DNA of 55,648 nt from the NCBI RefSeq assembly GCF_017355365.1, contig NZ_JADIJR010000021.1, positions 1 to 55,648 of the forward strand, in the 5' to 3' direction. Below the pieces are notes generated by a model. It did not search any database. It was given only the letters and a program-made list of their open reading frames with translations, and was not told where the DNA came from. Both the position numbers and the translations under genes were made by a program. Source of the DNA: Microbacterium sp. SD291 (GTDB lineage: Bacteria > Actinomycetota > Actinomycetes > Actinomycetales > Microbacteriaceae). This document shows, piece by piece, positions 40,307 through 48,245 of this stretch; the stretch's first letter is position 1, and every line of letters begins with the position of its first letter.

Positions 40307-42745
40307 TCATTCTCCGTTCTCAGTCGTCGGGTCGAGCGCATCGAGACCGGTCGTGAAGTCCTGCGCCTCGGCCCCCTGACACATCCGTCGGATCTTGCCC
40401 TCGGAGAGGATCTCGCCGGAGAACACCCGGACGTTGTCGATGCGCCCAGGCCACCAGTTCGTACTCACGCCGTCGGCGAGGCCGCGTCCGAGCACAAACG
40501 CGCCCGTCGCAGACCAGGGCGTCGCGGACCGCGCGCTCGAACTCGCGACGGGCGACCCCGCGCCAGGTGCCGACGGGGTCCCGATCTCGCAGACCCACAG
40601 TTTCACGCTCTTGGTCGTGAGATCATGAGCCCCCACGAGGTGCACCCACTGGTCGCCCACCACAGGCACGCTCGAGGTCACCGTGGTCGATGCCGCCCCG
40701 GTGGCGTCGGCGTTCTTCATCCCGAAAGACCAGCACCCGGTCGTCGTCCCTGTACACGATGGCAGATACGACAGGTGGAACCCGGATTGCGCGACGCCGT
40801 CCTGCGACACCGCGGTGTAGGTGCCCGTTGTCAGCTTCTCGGCGTTGAGCCAGACGTACGCCGACACCACGAACGAATCCTTGGCGTCGATGATCGGGCC
40901 GGTGCTCGCGAAGTCATCGGAGCCGTCGAAGTCCAGCGCCTGGTCACTGGGGCGCGATCCGAAGAGCGCATGCGGCCCTTCCGTCCACGCGGCTCCCGAC
41001 ACGGTCAGGCTGCGCGCCGTCCCCACGCCACTGGTGTCGGCAGCGGACGCGCCGTCGCCCTCGTCCAGCATCCAGATGCCGTCTTCTTTCGCCGCGCCGA
41101 CGTCGAATTTGTACGTGGTCTCCGACGTGTTCCCCGCTTCGTCCACGCTGCGAGCTGTCAGAGTGGTTGCCCCCGCCGCGGTGGGCGTGAAGGAGATGAC
41201 GGCGTTCCCGGACGCATCCGGAACGACGGTCGAAGAGAGCGTCGTGCTGTTGAACGCGTACGAGAACGACTTCACGTCCGTCGAGGTTCCGCGGCTGAGC
41301 GTGAACTTTCCGGCGAAACCGACCCCGCCACGTTCGACATCCTCGTCGTAGATCGCGGCCACCCCAGTGCGCACGGGAGTGATGACCGGAGCCACCGGCT
41401 TGCTGGTATCGACCGTGAACTCGCAGAGTGCCGTAGACCACCCCGACCACTTGGAGCCGTCCGTCGCGGTGACCCGGTACTGATACGACTGCCCATTGAC
41501 GAGCTTCCCCGCCGACACCGTCGCGCTGAAAGATGAACCGGATGCCTTCCCCGCCAGCGTCCCGCTGTTCCAGACTTCCGTCGACGTCCCCGCCTGAACG
41601 ATCTGGAAATGAGCCTGCACCGTTCCACCATCGGGATCCGTGACCACTGCGGTCAGCGTCGGTGTCGTGGAGGCGATCTTCGGTCGGCTCGTACCGGACG
41701 CGCATGCGACCGACGGCGAGGAGAGCTTCACACCTGTGGGCTTGTTCGGCGGCCGGTTGTACACGATCGTGAGCCGGGCGTCGTTCTTGTACGTCTTGTA
41801 CCCGCTGGATGTCGTCTCGTTGTTCGCCTTCAGCCCGAACGTCATCGACCCGTAGTTCGAGTCGGCCGCGACCTTCACCCCCGCCAAGACATTCCAGCCT
41901 CGGCGGACGCCGGCGTCCGAACAGGCGTCACCCTGCGGCGCCGTGACGTTCGCCTGATACACGGAGAACCGGAGATTGCTCCAGTTCGAAGCGGATCCCG
42001 CGATGGAGTCCGTCATATACGCGTCCGTGCGGGTCGACGTGCAGTTTCCCCTCTGTCCGGGATCTGCCGAGAATTCGGCCGAGACGATGTCGGCGCCCGT
42101 GAGGGAGTTCATCCAGGAAGCCAGGGTACTGTCGCCGAACTCCCATACCAGGCGCGACGTGAAAGTCGTCCCGCAGGCAGACGTCCAGCTCGTCGAGCAG
42201 TAGCCCATCGACTCCCCCACTCGCGTGGTGGTGTCGGCCCACTTGTAGATCGAAGAGGTGAAGCCTCCGGTGCGGATCGCAATCCACTCCGTGGGTGTTC
42301 GCGCGCCGAGAGACGGATCAATCCGAATCGGCCAGACCGAGTCGGGATCCGTCAGCATCGACTCACTCGGCTCCACGACAACGAAGCCGGCGCCACTTTC
42401 TGCACCCACGACGTGCACCGGCATATCGAACACGCGATCCCCAGGAACAGGAAACTCGATGCGCTCCACCGGGTTTTCCGAAGTTTCATCGGCTGCAGAG
42501 TCCCACATCGACGACTGTGGCGACCAGAACAATGACTGCTCGCCGTCGCCGATGACCTCGAATCCTGCCTCGTCTAGACCACGCAGCGTCAGCCCCTCGG
42601 AAGAGTAAACGCGGTACGGCACATCGAATCCGGCCCCGGGCAAACCGGCGACCTCCCGCACCTGCGCGAGCGCCGTACGCAGCCACTCAGCCGCGGCCGG
42701 CGAGTCGAGCTCCAAGATCGGACGGAAACCCGAGCCGTCCGCCAT
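40307..42745 (-). CDS. LamG-domain protein, middle part of a split Rhs-associated surface protein
   Basis: An 812-residue protein without signal peptide. Its start MADGSGFRPILELDSPAAAE looks like the interior of longer Rhs-associated proteins. It has a beta-rich region with DPSLG and many Cys-Ser/Thr segments (about 150-330), fibronectin-like repeats (about 350-560, for example YQYRVTATDGSKWSGW), and a LamG/concanavalin-like jellyroll (about 600-790, LDFDGSDDFASTGP). All are typical of exported proteins. Its ATG shares its A with the TGA of the upstream ORF (TGATG), and its stop overlaps the first Rhs ATG. Most likely it is made as one polypeptide with the upstream anchored ORF by -1 frameshifting, or it reflects a recent frameshift; reinitiation would leave it cytosolic. 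Confidence 0.82.
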   Translation of the reverse strand: MADGSGFRPILELDSPAAAEWLRTALAQVREVAGLPGAGFDVPYRVYSSEGLTLRGLDEAGFEVIGDGEQSLFWSPQSSMWDSAADETSENPVERIEFPVPGDRVFDMPVHVVGAESGAGFVVVEPSESMLTDPDSVWPIRIDPSLGARTPTEWIAIRTGGFTSSIYKWADTTTRVGESMGYCSTSWTSACGTTFTSRLVWEFGDSTLASWMNSLTGADIVSAEFSADPGQRGNCTSTRTDAYMTDSIAGSASNWSNLRFSVYQANVTAPQGDACSDAGVRRGWNVLAGVKVAADSNYGSMTFGLKANNETTSSGYKTYKNDARLTIVYNRPPNKPTGVKLSSPSVACASGTSRPKIASTTPTLTAVVTDPDGGTVQAHFQIVQAGTSTEVWNSGTLAGKASGSSFSATVSAGKLVNGQSYQYRVTATDGSKWSGWSTALCEFTVDTSKPVAPVITPVRTGVAAIYDEDVERGGVGFAGKFTLSRGTSTDVKSFSYAFNSTTLSSTVVPDASGNAVISFTPTAAGATTLTARSVDEAGNTSETTYKFDVGAAKEDGIWMLDEGDGASAADTSGVGTARSLTVSGAAWTEGPHALFGSRPSDQALDFDGSDDFASTGPIIDAKDSFVVSAYVWLNAEKLTTGTYTAVSQDGVAQSGFHLSYLPSCTGTTTGCWSFGMKNADATGAASTTVTSSVPVVGDQWVHLVGAHDLTTKSVKLWVCEIGTPSAPGAGSPVASSSARSATPWSATGAFVLGRGLADGVSTNWWPGRIDNVRVFSGEILSEGKIRRMCQGAEAQDFTTGLDALDPTTENGE

Positions 42746-43392
42746 CACCGAACGCTCAACCGAACGCCCTCCGTAAGCGGGTAGGTGACGAACCTGCCGT
42801 CGATGATCGGTTCCGGCAGTGCGAAGGGAAAACGCAAGGCGACCCACGCGTCATCCCTCTGCACCACGCCCAGAGGCAGACCCTGTCCTGCAACGCCACC
42901 CGGGTTGAACCACATCGGATACACGGGGGCCTCGACAGGAAGCATCCGGCTGGTATCCGGAGCGAGCGTCTCATCGACATCGTCAGGAGCCACGTCGAGC
43001 GGGGCCGCGGTGGCCGGCTCGGTGGGTTCCGCCGTCGTACCTGCGCTTGCGGGCTCGGTCGCGATCGTGAGATCGATGTCCTCCCACTCGCCGTTGACGC
43101 TCGTGCGGCCCGCAACCGAATCCATCGTCATCCGCGAGTTGCCATCCGGCTGTGCGTAGACCGAGACCCACGGCGTCCGCTCGTCCATCACCTCGACATC
43201 GGAGCCACACGCCTCCGCCTTGATCGCGGCCTCGTCCGCAGTATCGGAGCGGAGCTCGGAGCAGCCAGCCGCCGTGTAATCCGCAATACGCACCACGACG
43301 ACGACCGCGGCGACCGCGACAGCGAGCGCCACAGCCCCCGCAACCCACCGCTGCCGCACCGTCGAGCGCTCGATCAGCGACAACACACCCAT
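42745..43392 (-). CDS. Membrane-anchored N-terminal part of the split Rhs-associated protein
   Basis: A 215-residue protein with a signal-anchor helix at about residues 17-36 (AGAVALAVAVAAVVVVVR), then a Pro/Ala/Thr-rich low-complexity stretch (ASAGTTAEPTEPATAAPLDV). The end reads LPEPIIDGRFVTYPLTEGVR. That ending matches the kind of sequence that continues directly in N-terminal regions of actinobacterial Rhs proteins. The stop TGA overlaps the next ATG, and reading on in the -1 frame would join VRLSVR to VMADGSG without a gap. GGGGGG lies 5 nt before the ATG, and a good promoter lies about 100 bp upstream. Confidence 0.8.
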   Translation of the reverse strand: MGVLSLIERSTVRQRWVAGAVALAVAVAAVVVVVRIADYTAAGCSELRSDTADEAAIKAEACGSDVEVMDERTPWVSVYAQPDGNSRMTMDSVAGRTSVNGEWEDIDLTIATEPASAGTTAEPTEPATAAPLDVAPDDVDETLAPDTSRMLPVEAPVYPMWFNPGGVAGQGLPLGVVQRDDAWVALRFPFALPEPIIDGRFVTYPLTEGVRLSVR

Positions 43393-43493
43393 GAATACCC
43401 CCCCGCAGACGCCCGCAACAGAAACTGCTCAGCGCGCGACAAGGATTCACGGTCGATGACGTCGACCCGGCCTCTCAACCATTGAGCGAGGTG

Positions 43494-43523
43494 ATCATAT
43501 GCTGTGAACTTCCTGAATGCCAA
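43494..43523 (-). promoter_or_regulatory. Promoter of the Rhs operon
   Basis: TTGGCA (complement of 43518-43523) and TATGAT (complement of 43494-43499), each five of six to consensus, are 18 bp apart. The transcript would have a leader of about 95 nt before the ATG at 43392, unlike the leaderless neighbours. The remainder of 43393-43653 shows no other element I can support. Confidence 0.65.
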
Positions 43524-43653
43524 ATGCGGGCGGCGGTGACTGATGCCAACGGGTATGTCGGCGCAGTTCAACGCGTAGGTTTAGTCGGGGAACGACCGGG
43601 TGATGTGGTCCGATCTCAACCGTCCTGGGATGTCCGGAGGCTTCCGAGCCCCG

Positions 43654-43659
43654 TACGCT
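43654..43659 (+). promoter_or_regulatory. Leaderless-type -10 of the Gfo/Idh gene
   Basis: TACGCT lies 6 nt before the ATG at 43666. Confidence 0.5.
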
Positions 43660-43665
43660 GAGACC

Positions 43666-44661
43666 ATGACTGGTCTTCGTTGGGGAATCCTCGCGACCGG
43701 CGGCATCGCCGGCGCCTTCGCATCCGATCTGCGCACCGCAGGACTCGACCTGGTGGCGGTCGGATCGCGCTCGCAGGAGTCGGCCGACGCCTTCGCCTCC
43801 CGCTTCGACATCGCGCGCGCCTACGGCGCGTATGAGGCGCTGGTCGCAGACCCCGACGTCGACATCATCTACGTCTCCACCCCGCACCCGATGCACCACG
43901 AGAACGCCCGCCTCGCACTGGAGGCCGGCAAGCACGTCCTCGTCGAGAAGGCGTTCACGCTGAACCGCGCCGAGGCCGAGGATCTGCAGAGCCTCGCCGC
44001 CGAGCGGGGACTGCTCGCCATGGAGGCCATGTGGACGCGCTACCTGCCGCACATGGTCCGGATCCGCGAGATCATCGCCGACGGGACGCTCGGCGAGATC
44101 CGCGCGGTGAGCGCCGACCACACGCAGCTGCTGCCCGCCGACCCCGCGCACCGGCTGAACGCGCTCGAGCTCGGCGGCGGAGCCCTCCTCGACCTCGGCA
44201 TCTACCCGATCTCGTTCATCTGGGACATCCTCGGCGCGCCGACGAGCATCCGCGCCGTCGGCCGGCTGATCGAGACCGGCGCCGACGCCGAGGTCGCCAC
44301 CGTCATGACGCACGAGAGCGGAGCGGTGTCGACCAGCCTGTCGTCCTCCCGGGGCGCCGGCCCGAACGCGGCCAGCATCGTCGGCACGGCGGCGCGGATC
44401 GACATCGACAGGGTCTGGTACTCCCCCACCACGTTCCGTGTCACGGGGCCCGACGGCACCGTGATCGAGGAGTACGCGTCGGCCGTCGACGGCCGCGGCA
44501 TGCAGTACCAGGCGTTCGCTGCCGAGCGGCTGGTGCAGGACGGCGTCCTCGAGGGCGACATCCTCCCGGTCGCCGAGAGCGTCGCGATCATGGGGACCCT
44601 CGACGAGATCCGCGCCCAGATCGGCGTCCGTTACCCGAGCGAGGAGGCCGACAATGGCTGA
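43666..44661 (+). CDS. Gfo/Idh/MocA-family oxidoreductase
   Basis: A 331-residue NAD(P)-dependent dehydrogenase. The Rossmann motif is GILATGGIAGAFASDL (residues 7-22), the EKAF variant of the EKP motif occurs in HVLVEKAFTLN, and the C-terminal part has the Gfo/Idh beta-sheet domain with LGGGALLDLGIYPI. It probably oxidises or reduces a sugar or cyclitol; the substrate is unknown. The frame is open 22 codons upstream, but the ATG at 43666 starts the fold and has TACGCT at the right distance. Its 3' end overlaps the NYN gene by 8 bp. Confidence 0.93.
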   Translation: MTGLRWGILATGGIAGAFASDLRTAGLDLVAVGSRSQESADAFASRFDIARAYGAYEALVADPDVDIIYVSTPHPMHHENARLALEAGKHVLVEKAFTLNRAEAEDLQSLAAERGLLAMEAMWTRYLPHMVRIREIIADGTLGEIRAVSADHTQLLPADPAHRLNALELGGGALLDLGIYPISFIWDILGAPTSIRAVGRLIETGADAEVATVMTHESGAVSTSLSSSRGAGPNAASIVGTAARIDIDRVWYSPTTFRVTGPDGTVIEEYASAVDGRGMQYQAFAAERLVQDGVLEGDILPVAESVAIMGTLDEIRAQIGVRYPSEEADNG

Positions 44662-45700
44662 GACCACAGACGCCCGCGTCGCCGTATACCTCGACTTCGA
44701 CAACATCGTCATCTCCTGGTACGACCGGGTGCACGGACGCAACTCCTACGGCAAGGACCGCCAGCGGATCACCGAGCACCCCAACGATCCCGAGGTCGCA
44801 GAGCGGCTGAGCCGCGCCATGATCGAGGTCGGCGCGATCATCGACTACGCGGCATCCTTCGGCACCCTGGTGCTCACCCGCGCCTATGCCGACTGGTCGT
44901 CGCCCGTCAACGCCGTGTACCGGTCTCAGCTCGTGGCGCGCGCCGTCGACCTCGTGCAGCTGTTCCCCGCCGCGGCCTACGCCAAGAACGGCGCCGACAT
45001 CCGCCTCGCCGTGGATGCCGTCGAGGACATGTTCCGACTGCCCGATCTCACGCACGTCGTGATCGTCGCGGGCGACAGCGACTACGTCCCGCTCGCACAG
45101 CGCTGCAAGCGGCTCGGGCGCTACGTGATCGGCGTCGGCGTCGCCGGCTCCACCGCGAAGTCGCTCGCCGCCGCCTGCGATGAGTTCGAGTCCTACGACT
45201 CGCTCCCCGGGGTGGCTCGTCCGCCGAAGCGGCCCACTGCCGCGAATGCCCCGGCGTCGGAAGCCGCCGCAGATGCGACTGCCGGCACTGATGCGACTGC
45301 CGGCACTGATGTGACTGAGACGCCCCCGAAGGCCAAGACCGGGACGCGGACCAGGTCGAAGGCCAAGCCGGCGGCGAAGCCCGCCGCCGTCGAAGCACCT
45401 GCCGTCGAAGCCAGTGCCGAGGCCACCGTCGAGGAGGACAGCGCCCCCACGACGGAGCAGGAGGAGGCCACCCAGCTGCTGGAGCGGGCGCTGCGCCTCG
45501 GACATGACAAGGCGGATGCCGACGAGTGGCTGCACAGCTCGGCAGTGAAGACGCACATGCGCCGGATGGACCCGTCGTTCAGCGAGAAGGCACTCGGCTA
45601 CCGTTCGTTCTCGGACTTCCTGAAGTCGCGCGACGACATCGCCGAGCTCGAGGAGACCGGCCACGAGCGTCTGGTGAGGCTGCGCGAACCGGCCGCCTGA
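44654..45700 (+). CDS. NYN-domain putative RNase with OST-HTH/LOTUS domain
   Basis: A 348-residue protein with an N-terminal NYN (PIN-like, LabA/DUF88) domain whose acidic metal ligands lie in VYLDFDNIVISW and VIVAGDSDYVPLAQ. A low-complexity Ala/Thr/Lys linker (about residues 185-270) contains an 18-bp tandem repeat. A C-terminal OST-HTH/LOTUS-like module (about 275-340, ALGYRSFSDFLKSRDDI) should bind RNA. NYN proteins are predicted metal-dependent RNases. It is translationally coupled to the Gfo/Idh gene, although the two activities have no obvious link. It is cytoplasmic. Confidence 0.9.
   Translation: MAETTDARVAVYLDFDNIVISWYDRVHGRNSYGKDRQRITEHPNDPEVAERLSRAMIEVGAIIDYAASFGTLVLTRAYADWSSPVNAVYRSQLVARAVDLVQLFPAAAYAKNGADIRLAVDAVEDMFRLPDLTHVVIVAGDSDYVPLAQRCKRLGRYVIGVGVAGSTAKSLAAACDEFESYDSLPGVARPPKRPTAANAPASEAAADATAGTDATAGTDVTETPPKAKTGTRTRSKAKPAAKPAAVEAPAVEASAEATVEEDSAPTTEQEEATQLLERALRLGHDKADADEWLHSSAVKTHMRRMDPSFSEKALGYRSFSDFLKSRDDIAELEETGHERLVRLREPAA
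45272..45316 (+). repeat. 18-bp tandem repeat in the NYN linker
   Basis: GATGCGACTGCCGGCACT occurs twice in succession (45272-45307), then a partial third copy with one change. It encodes DATAGT repeats in the linker between the nuclease and OST-HTH domains and may vary in number between strains. Confidence 0.7.
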
Positions 45701-45719
45701 CGCCGATGAGGGGACGATC

Positions 45720-46196
45720 ATGACATCCGAGGAGTTGGCTCACATCATCGCCGAGGTCCGGGCTCAAGAAGCCAGGCTCGTGCTGCCCGGGTTTGCGTTC
45801 GAAGACGCCTGGGAGATCGGCACGCTGCTCGTGGAGCTCGGGAGGCAGAGGCATCTGCCCATCACGGTCCGCATCGTCCGCGGCGAGCAGGTGCTGTTCC
45901 ACGCGGCGCTGCCCGGGACATCCGCCGACAACGACGGCTGGGCGCAGCGGAAGGCCAATGTGGTCCACCGGTTCGGACAGAGCTCATACCTCGTGGGCCT
46001 CGCGCATCTCGCTGACGGCGCGGACTTCCTCGACCACCCCTGGAACGATCCGTCTCGCTTCGCGGCGCACGGCGGATCGTTCCCCGCCATAGTGAACGGC
46101 GTCGGGGTCGTCGGGAGCATCACGGTCTCGGGATTGCCCCAGGAAGACGATCACGCACTCGTGGTCGAGGTGCTCGAACGTTATCTGGCCGCGTGA
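45720..46196 (+). CDS. UPF0303/heme-degrading-domain (HbpS-like) protein
   Basis: A 158-residue protein of the UPF0303 family, which has the HbpS/DUF336-type alpha-beta fold. It has FEDAWEIGTLLVELGRQRHL near residue 30, DNDGWAQRKANVVHRFGQSS in the middle and GVGVVGSITVSGLPQEDDH near the end. Related proteins bind heme or cobalamin precursors, but a biochemical role for UPF0303 proteins is not settled. GAGGGGA precedes the ATG. The next gene starts at the GTG overlapping its TGA. Confidence 0.87.
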   Translation: MTSEELAHIIAEVRAQEARLVLPGFAFEDAWEIGTLLVELGRQRHLPITVRIVRGEQVLFHAALPGTSADNDGWAQRKANVVHRFGQSSYLVGLAHLADGADFLDHPWNDPSRFAAHGGSFPAIVNGVGVVGSITVSGLPQEDDHALVVEVLERYLAA

Positions 46197-46828
46197 CGCC
46201 GGCGCCGCAGTCTCCCTACGACAGGGCCCTCGGCGACCGCATCGATCTGCTGCATCCGCGCCTGCGGGCGTACTTCTCCGGCGTCCCGGACGGGAGCGTC
46301 GGCGTCGGCGAAGGCGTCTTCCACCGAGTCGGCACGCCGAGGCGCTGGCTGTGGCCGCTGCTGCGGCGGCTGGAGCACCGGGGCGTGGTCGCCGCCTGCT
46401 GGGAGCAGGACGTGCCGTTCCGCGTGCGGAACCGGATGGTCGCCGGCCGCGTCATCGGCGAGCGCGAGTTCCGTCTCGCGCGCGGCGCCTGGACCATGCG
46501 CGACGCGGTGGCGCTGACCCGCCACGGCCGTGTCGTCGACGAGCTCGGCGAGCCGGGGATCGTCGCGGCGTGCTTCGATGTCGACGTCCAGGATGCAGGT
46601 CTCCTCCTCACGAGTCGCGCGATCGGCATCCGCCTCGGTCGTCTGCGGCTTCGAGTGCCGCGGCCGCTCTCCCCCGTCGTCCGCCTCTCCGAGCGCTTCG
46701 ACGACGAGTCCGGCCGCCAGCGGGTCTCCCTGACTGTCGATGCGCCGCTCATCGGGCGCGTGTACGAGTACCGCGGCGACTTCGAGTACCGCATCGAGCA
46801 GGATCGACTTCGGGAGGAAGCCGGATGA
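46193..46828 (+). CDS. DUF4166-domain protein
   Basis: A 211-residue protein covering a DUF4166 domain, often found fused or adjacent to SDR epimerases of the TIGR01777 type. Conserved-looking segments are HPRLRAYFSGVP near residue 20, GVGEGVFHRVG, and the C-terminal GRVYEYRGDFEYRI. Its biochemical role is unknown. GTG 46193 overlaps the stop of the upstream gene, and its own stop overlaps the ATG of the epimerase gene, so the three are translationally coupled. Confidence 0.85.
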   Translation: MTPAPQSPYDRALGDRIDLLHPRLRAYFSGVPDGSVGVGEGVFHRVGTPRRWLWPLLRRLEHRGVVAACWEQDVPFRVRNRMVAGRVIGEREFRLARGAWTMRDAVALTRHGRVVDELGEPGIVAACFDVDVQDAGLLLTSRAIGIRLGRLRLRVPRPLSPVVRLSERFDDESGRQRVSLTVDAPLIGRVYEYRGDFEYRIEQDRLREEAG

Positions 46829-47790
46829 ACGCAGGCAGGGTCGTCATCGGAGGGTCCACCGGTTTCATGGGCCGGTACCTGGTGCCGCGGCTGCGTGCGG
46901 CCGGTCGCGAGGTCGTCACGATCTCGCGCTCCGGGGCCGACCTGCGCTGGCGCGACCAGGCCTCGATCGACCGCGCCGTCGACGGGGCGGAGCTGGTGAT
47001 CGGACTGGCAGGCAAGAGCGTGAACTGCCGCTACACGCCGGAGAACCGGGCCGAGATCTTCCGCTCCCGTCTCGACACCACCGCATCCCTCGGCTCCGCG
47101 ATCGCCGGGGCCGCGAACCCGCCGGCGCTGTGGGTGAACTCGTCGACCGCGACGATCTACCGGCACGCCGAGGACCGGCCGATGACCGAGTCGACGGGCG
47201 AGATCGGCACCGGCTTCTCGGTGGAGGTCGCGAAGGCCTGGGAAAGGGCGCTGTTCGTGGAGGACCTTCCGCACACCCGGCGTGTCGCGCTGCGCAGCAC
47301 CATCGTGCTCGGCGACGGCGGAGTCCTGGGCCCGCTGCAGGGTCTCGCCCGCCGCGGGCTCGGCGGCGCGCAGCATGACGGCCGCTGGCCGGTGAGCGCG
47401 GCGCGGCGCGCGGCCGGGACAGGGCACTTCCCCGGGGCACGCCGAGGTCGTCAGCGCTTCAGCTGGGTGCACGTCGAGGACACCGCGCGCATCATCGAGT
47501 TCCTCGAGGACACCCCGTCTCTCGAGGGCCCCGTCAACGCGGCGTCCCCGAACCCGGTCGACAACGCCGAGTTCATGGCGACGGTCCGGCGCGTCCTCGG
47601 GGTCGGCTTCGGCCCGCCCATGCCGCGATGGATGCTGGAGCTCGGGGCCATCGGCATCCGCACCGAGACCGAGCTGATCCTGAAGAGCCGGTGGGTGCTG
47701 CCGGAGAAGCTCCTGGCTGCCGGCTTCGAGTTCCGTCACCCGCATCTCGAGGCGGCCGTCAGGGAGTCGTACGGGCACGAGCTCGTCTAG
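46825..47790 (+). CDS. TIGR01777-family SDR oxidoreductase (YfcH-like epimerase)
   Basis: A 321-residue extended SDR protein. It has the glycine motif VIGGSTGFMGRYLVPRL (residues 7-23), VIGLAGKSVNCRY, WVNSSTATIYRH and the family-specific C-terminus with WVLPEKLLAAGFEFRHP. This is the usual length for YfcH/SDR39U1 proteins. Its natural substrate is unknown, and DUF4166 neighbours are recurrent. ATG 46825 overlaps the upstream stop (ATGA) with GGGAGGAAG before it. A longer open frame upstream is a shadow of the DUF4166 gene. Confidence 0.92.
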   Translation: MNAGRVVIGGSTGFMGRYLVPRLRAAGREVVTISRSGADLRWRDQASIDRAVDGAELVIGLAGKSVNCRYTPENRAEIFRSRLDTTASLGSAIAGAANPPALWVNSSTATIYRHAEDRPMTESTGEIGTGFSVEVAKAWERALFVEDLPHTRRVALRSTIVLGDGGVLGPLQGLARRGLGGAQHDGRWPVSAARRAAGTGHFPGARRGRQRFSWVHVEDTARIIEFLEDTPSLEGPVNAASPNPVDNAEFMATVRRVLGVGFGPPMPRWMLELGAIGIRTETELILKSRWVLPEKLLAAGFEFRHPHLEAAVRESYGHELV

Positions 47791-47804
47791 CTCGGCTGGT
47801 TCGT

Positions 47805-48212
47805 CTAGCGCGGCTCCGGTCCGGCATCCGGCTGGGTCTCTGACCCGGTCGAGGAGTCGCGCCGGCGCTTCTCGATCTCCTCGCGCAGCCGCCACTCCTC
47901 GATCTCACGGTCGAGGTCGGCGAGCTGCTGCTCGGTGGAGCGGGCGTCGGCCGGCGGCATCGGCGGCGGCGACGGTCGCGCGGAGGGTCTGGGAGCCCGT
48001 TCGGCCCTCTGCATCCGCGGGATCCGGAGCCCTGCCTCCGAGTACTCGCGGCCGATCGCGAACCAGAGGATGCTGCCGATCAGCGGCAGCAGGATCACGA
48101 CTATGAGCCATACCAGTTTCGGCATGAACCTCACCTGCGAGTCGTCGCGGGTGATGATGTCGACGAGCGCGACGACCATCAGCAGGACGATGATGATCGA
48201 CAGGAACGGCAT
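47805..48212 (-). CDS. PLD nuclease N-terminal (PLDc_N) domain membrane protein
   Basis: A 135-residue protein with two transmembrane helices in the first 55 residues (PFLSIIIVLLMVVALVDII and KLVWLIVVILLPLIGSILWF), the PLDc_N pattern. A proline-rich segment (about 72-88) and a charged coiled-coil-like tail (STEQQLADLDREIEEWRLRE) follow. It lacks any phospholipase D catalytic domain. The function is unknown; homologues are common in actinobacteria as stand-alone proteins. The convergent epimerase gene ends 14 bp away. Confidence 0.88.
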   Translation of the reverse strand: MPFLSIIIVLLMVVALVDIITRDDSQVRFMPKLVWLIVVILLPLIGSILWFAIGREYSEAGLRIPRMQRAERAPRPSARPSPPPMPPADARSTEQQLADLDREIEEWRLREEIEKRRRDSSTGSETQPDAGPEPR

Positions 48213-48218
48213 GCCGTA

Positions 48219-48224
48219 AGCGTA
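48219..48224 (-). promoter_or_regulatory. Leaderless-type -10 of the PLDc_N gene
   Basis: TACGCT on the minus strand lies 6 nt before the ATG at 48212. Confidence 0.5.
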
Positions 48225-48245
48225 GACGACGTGTGCGGCGAGGGA

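Noticed and set aside
43495..44742. Minus-strand frame over the Gfo/Idh gene and Rhs promoter
   Set aside because: Shadow of the oxidoreductase gene; no start signal.
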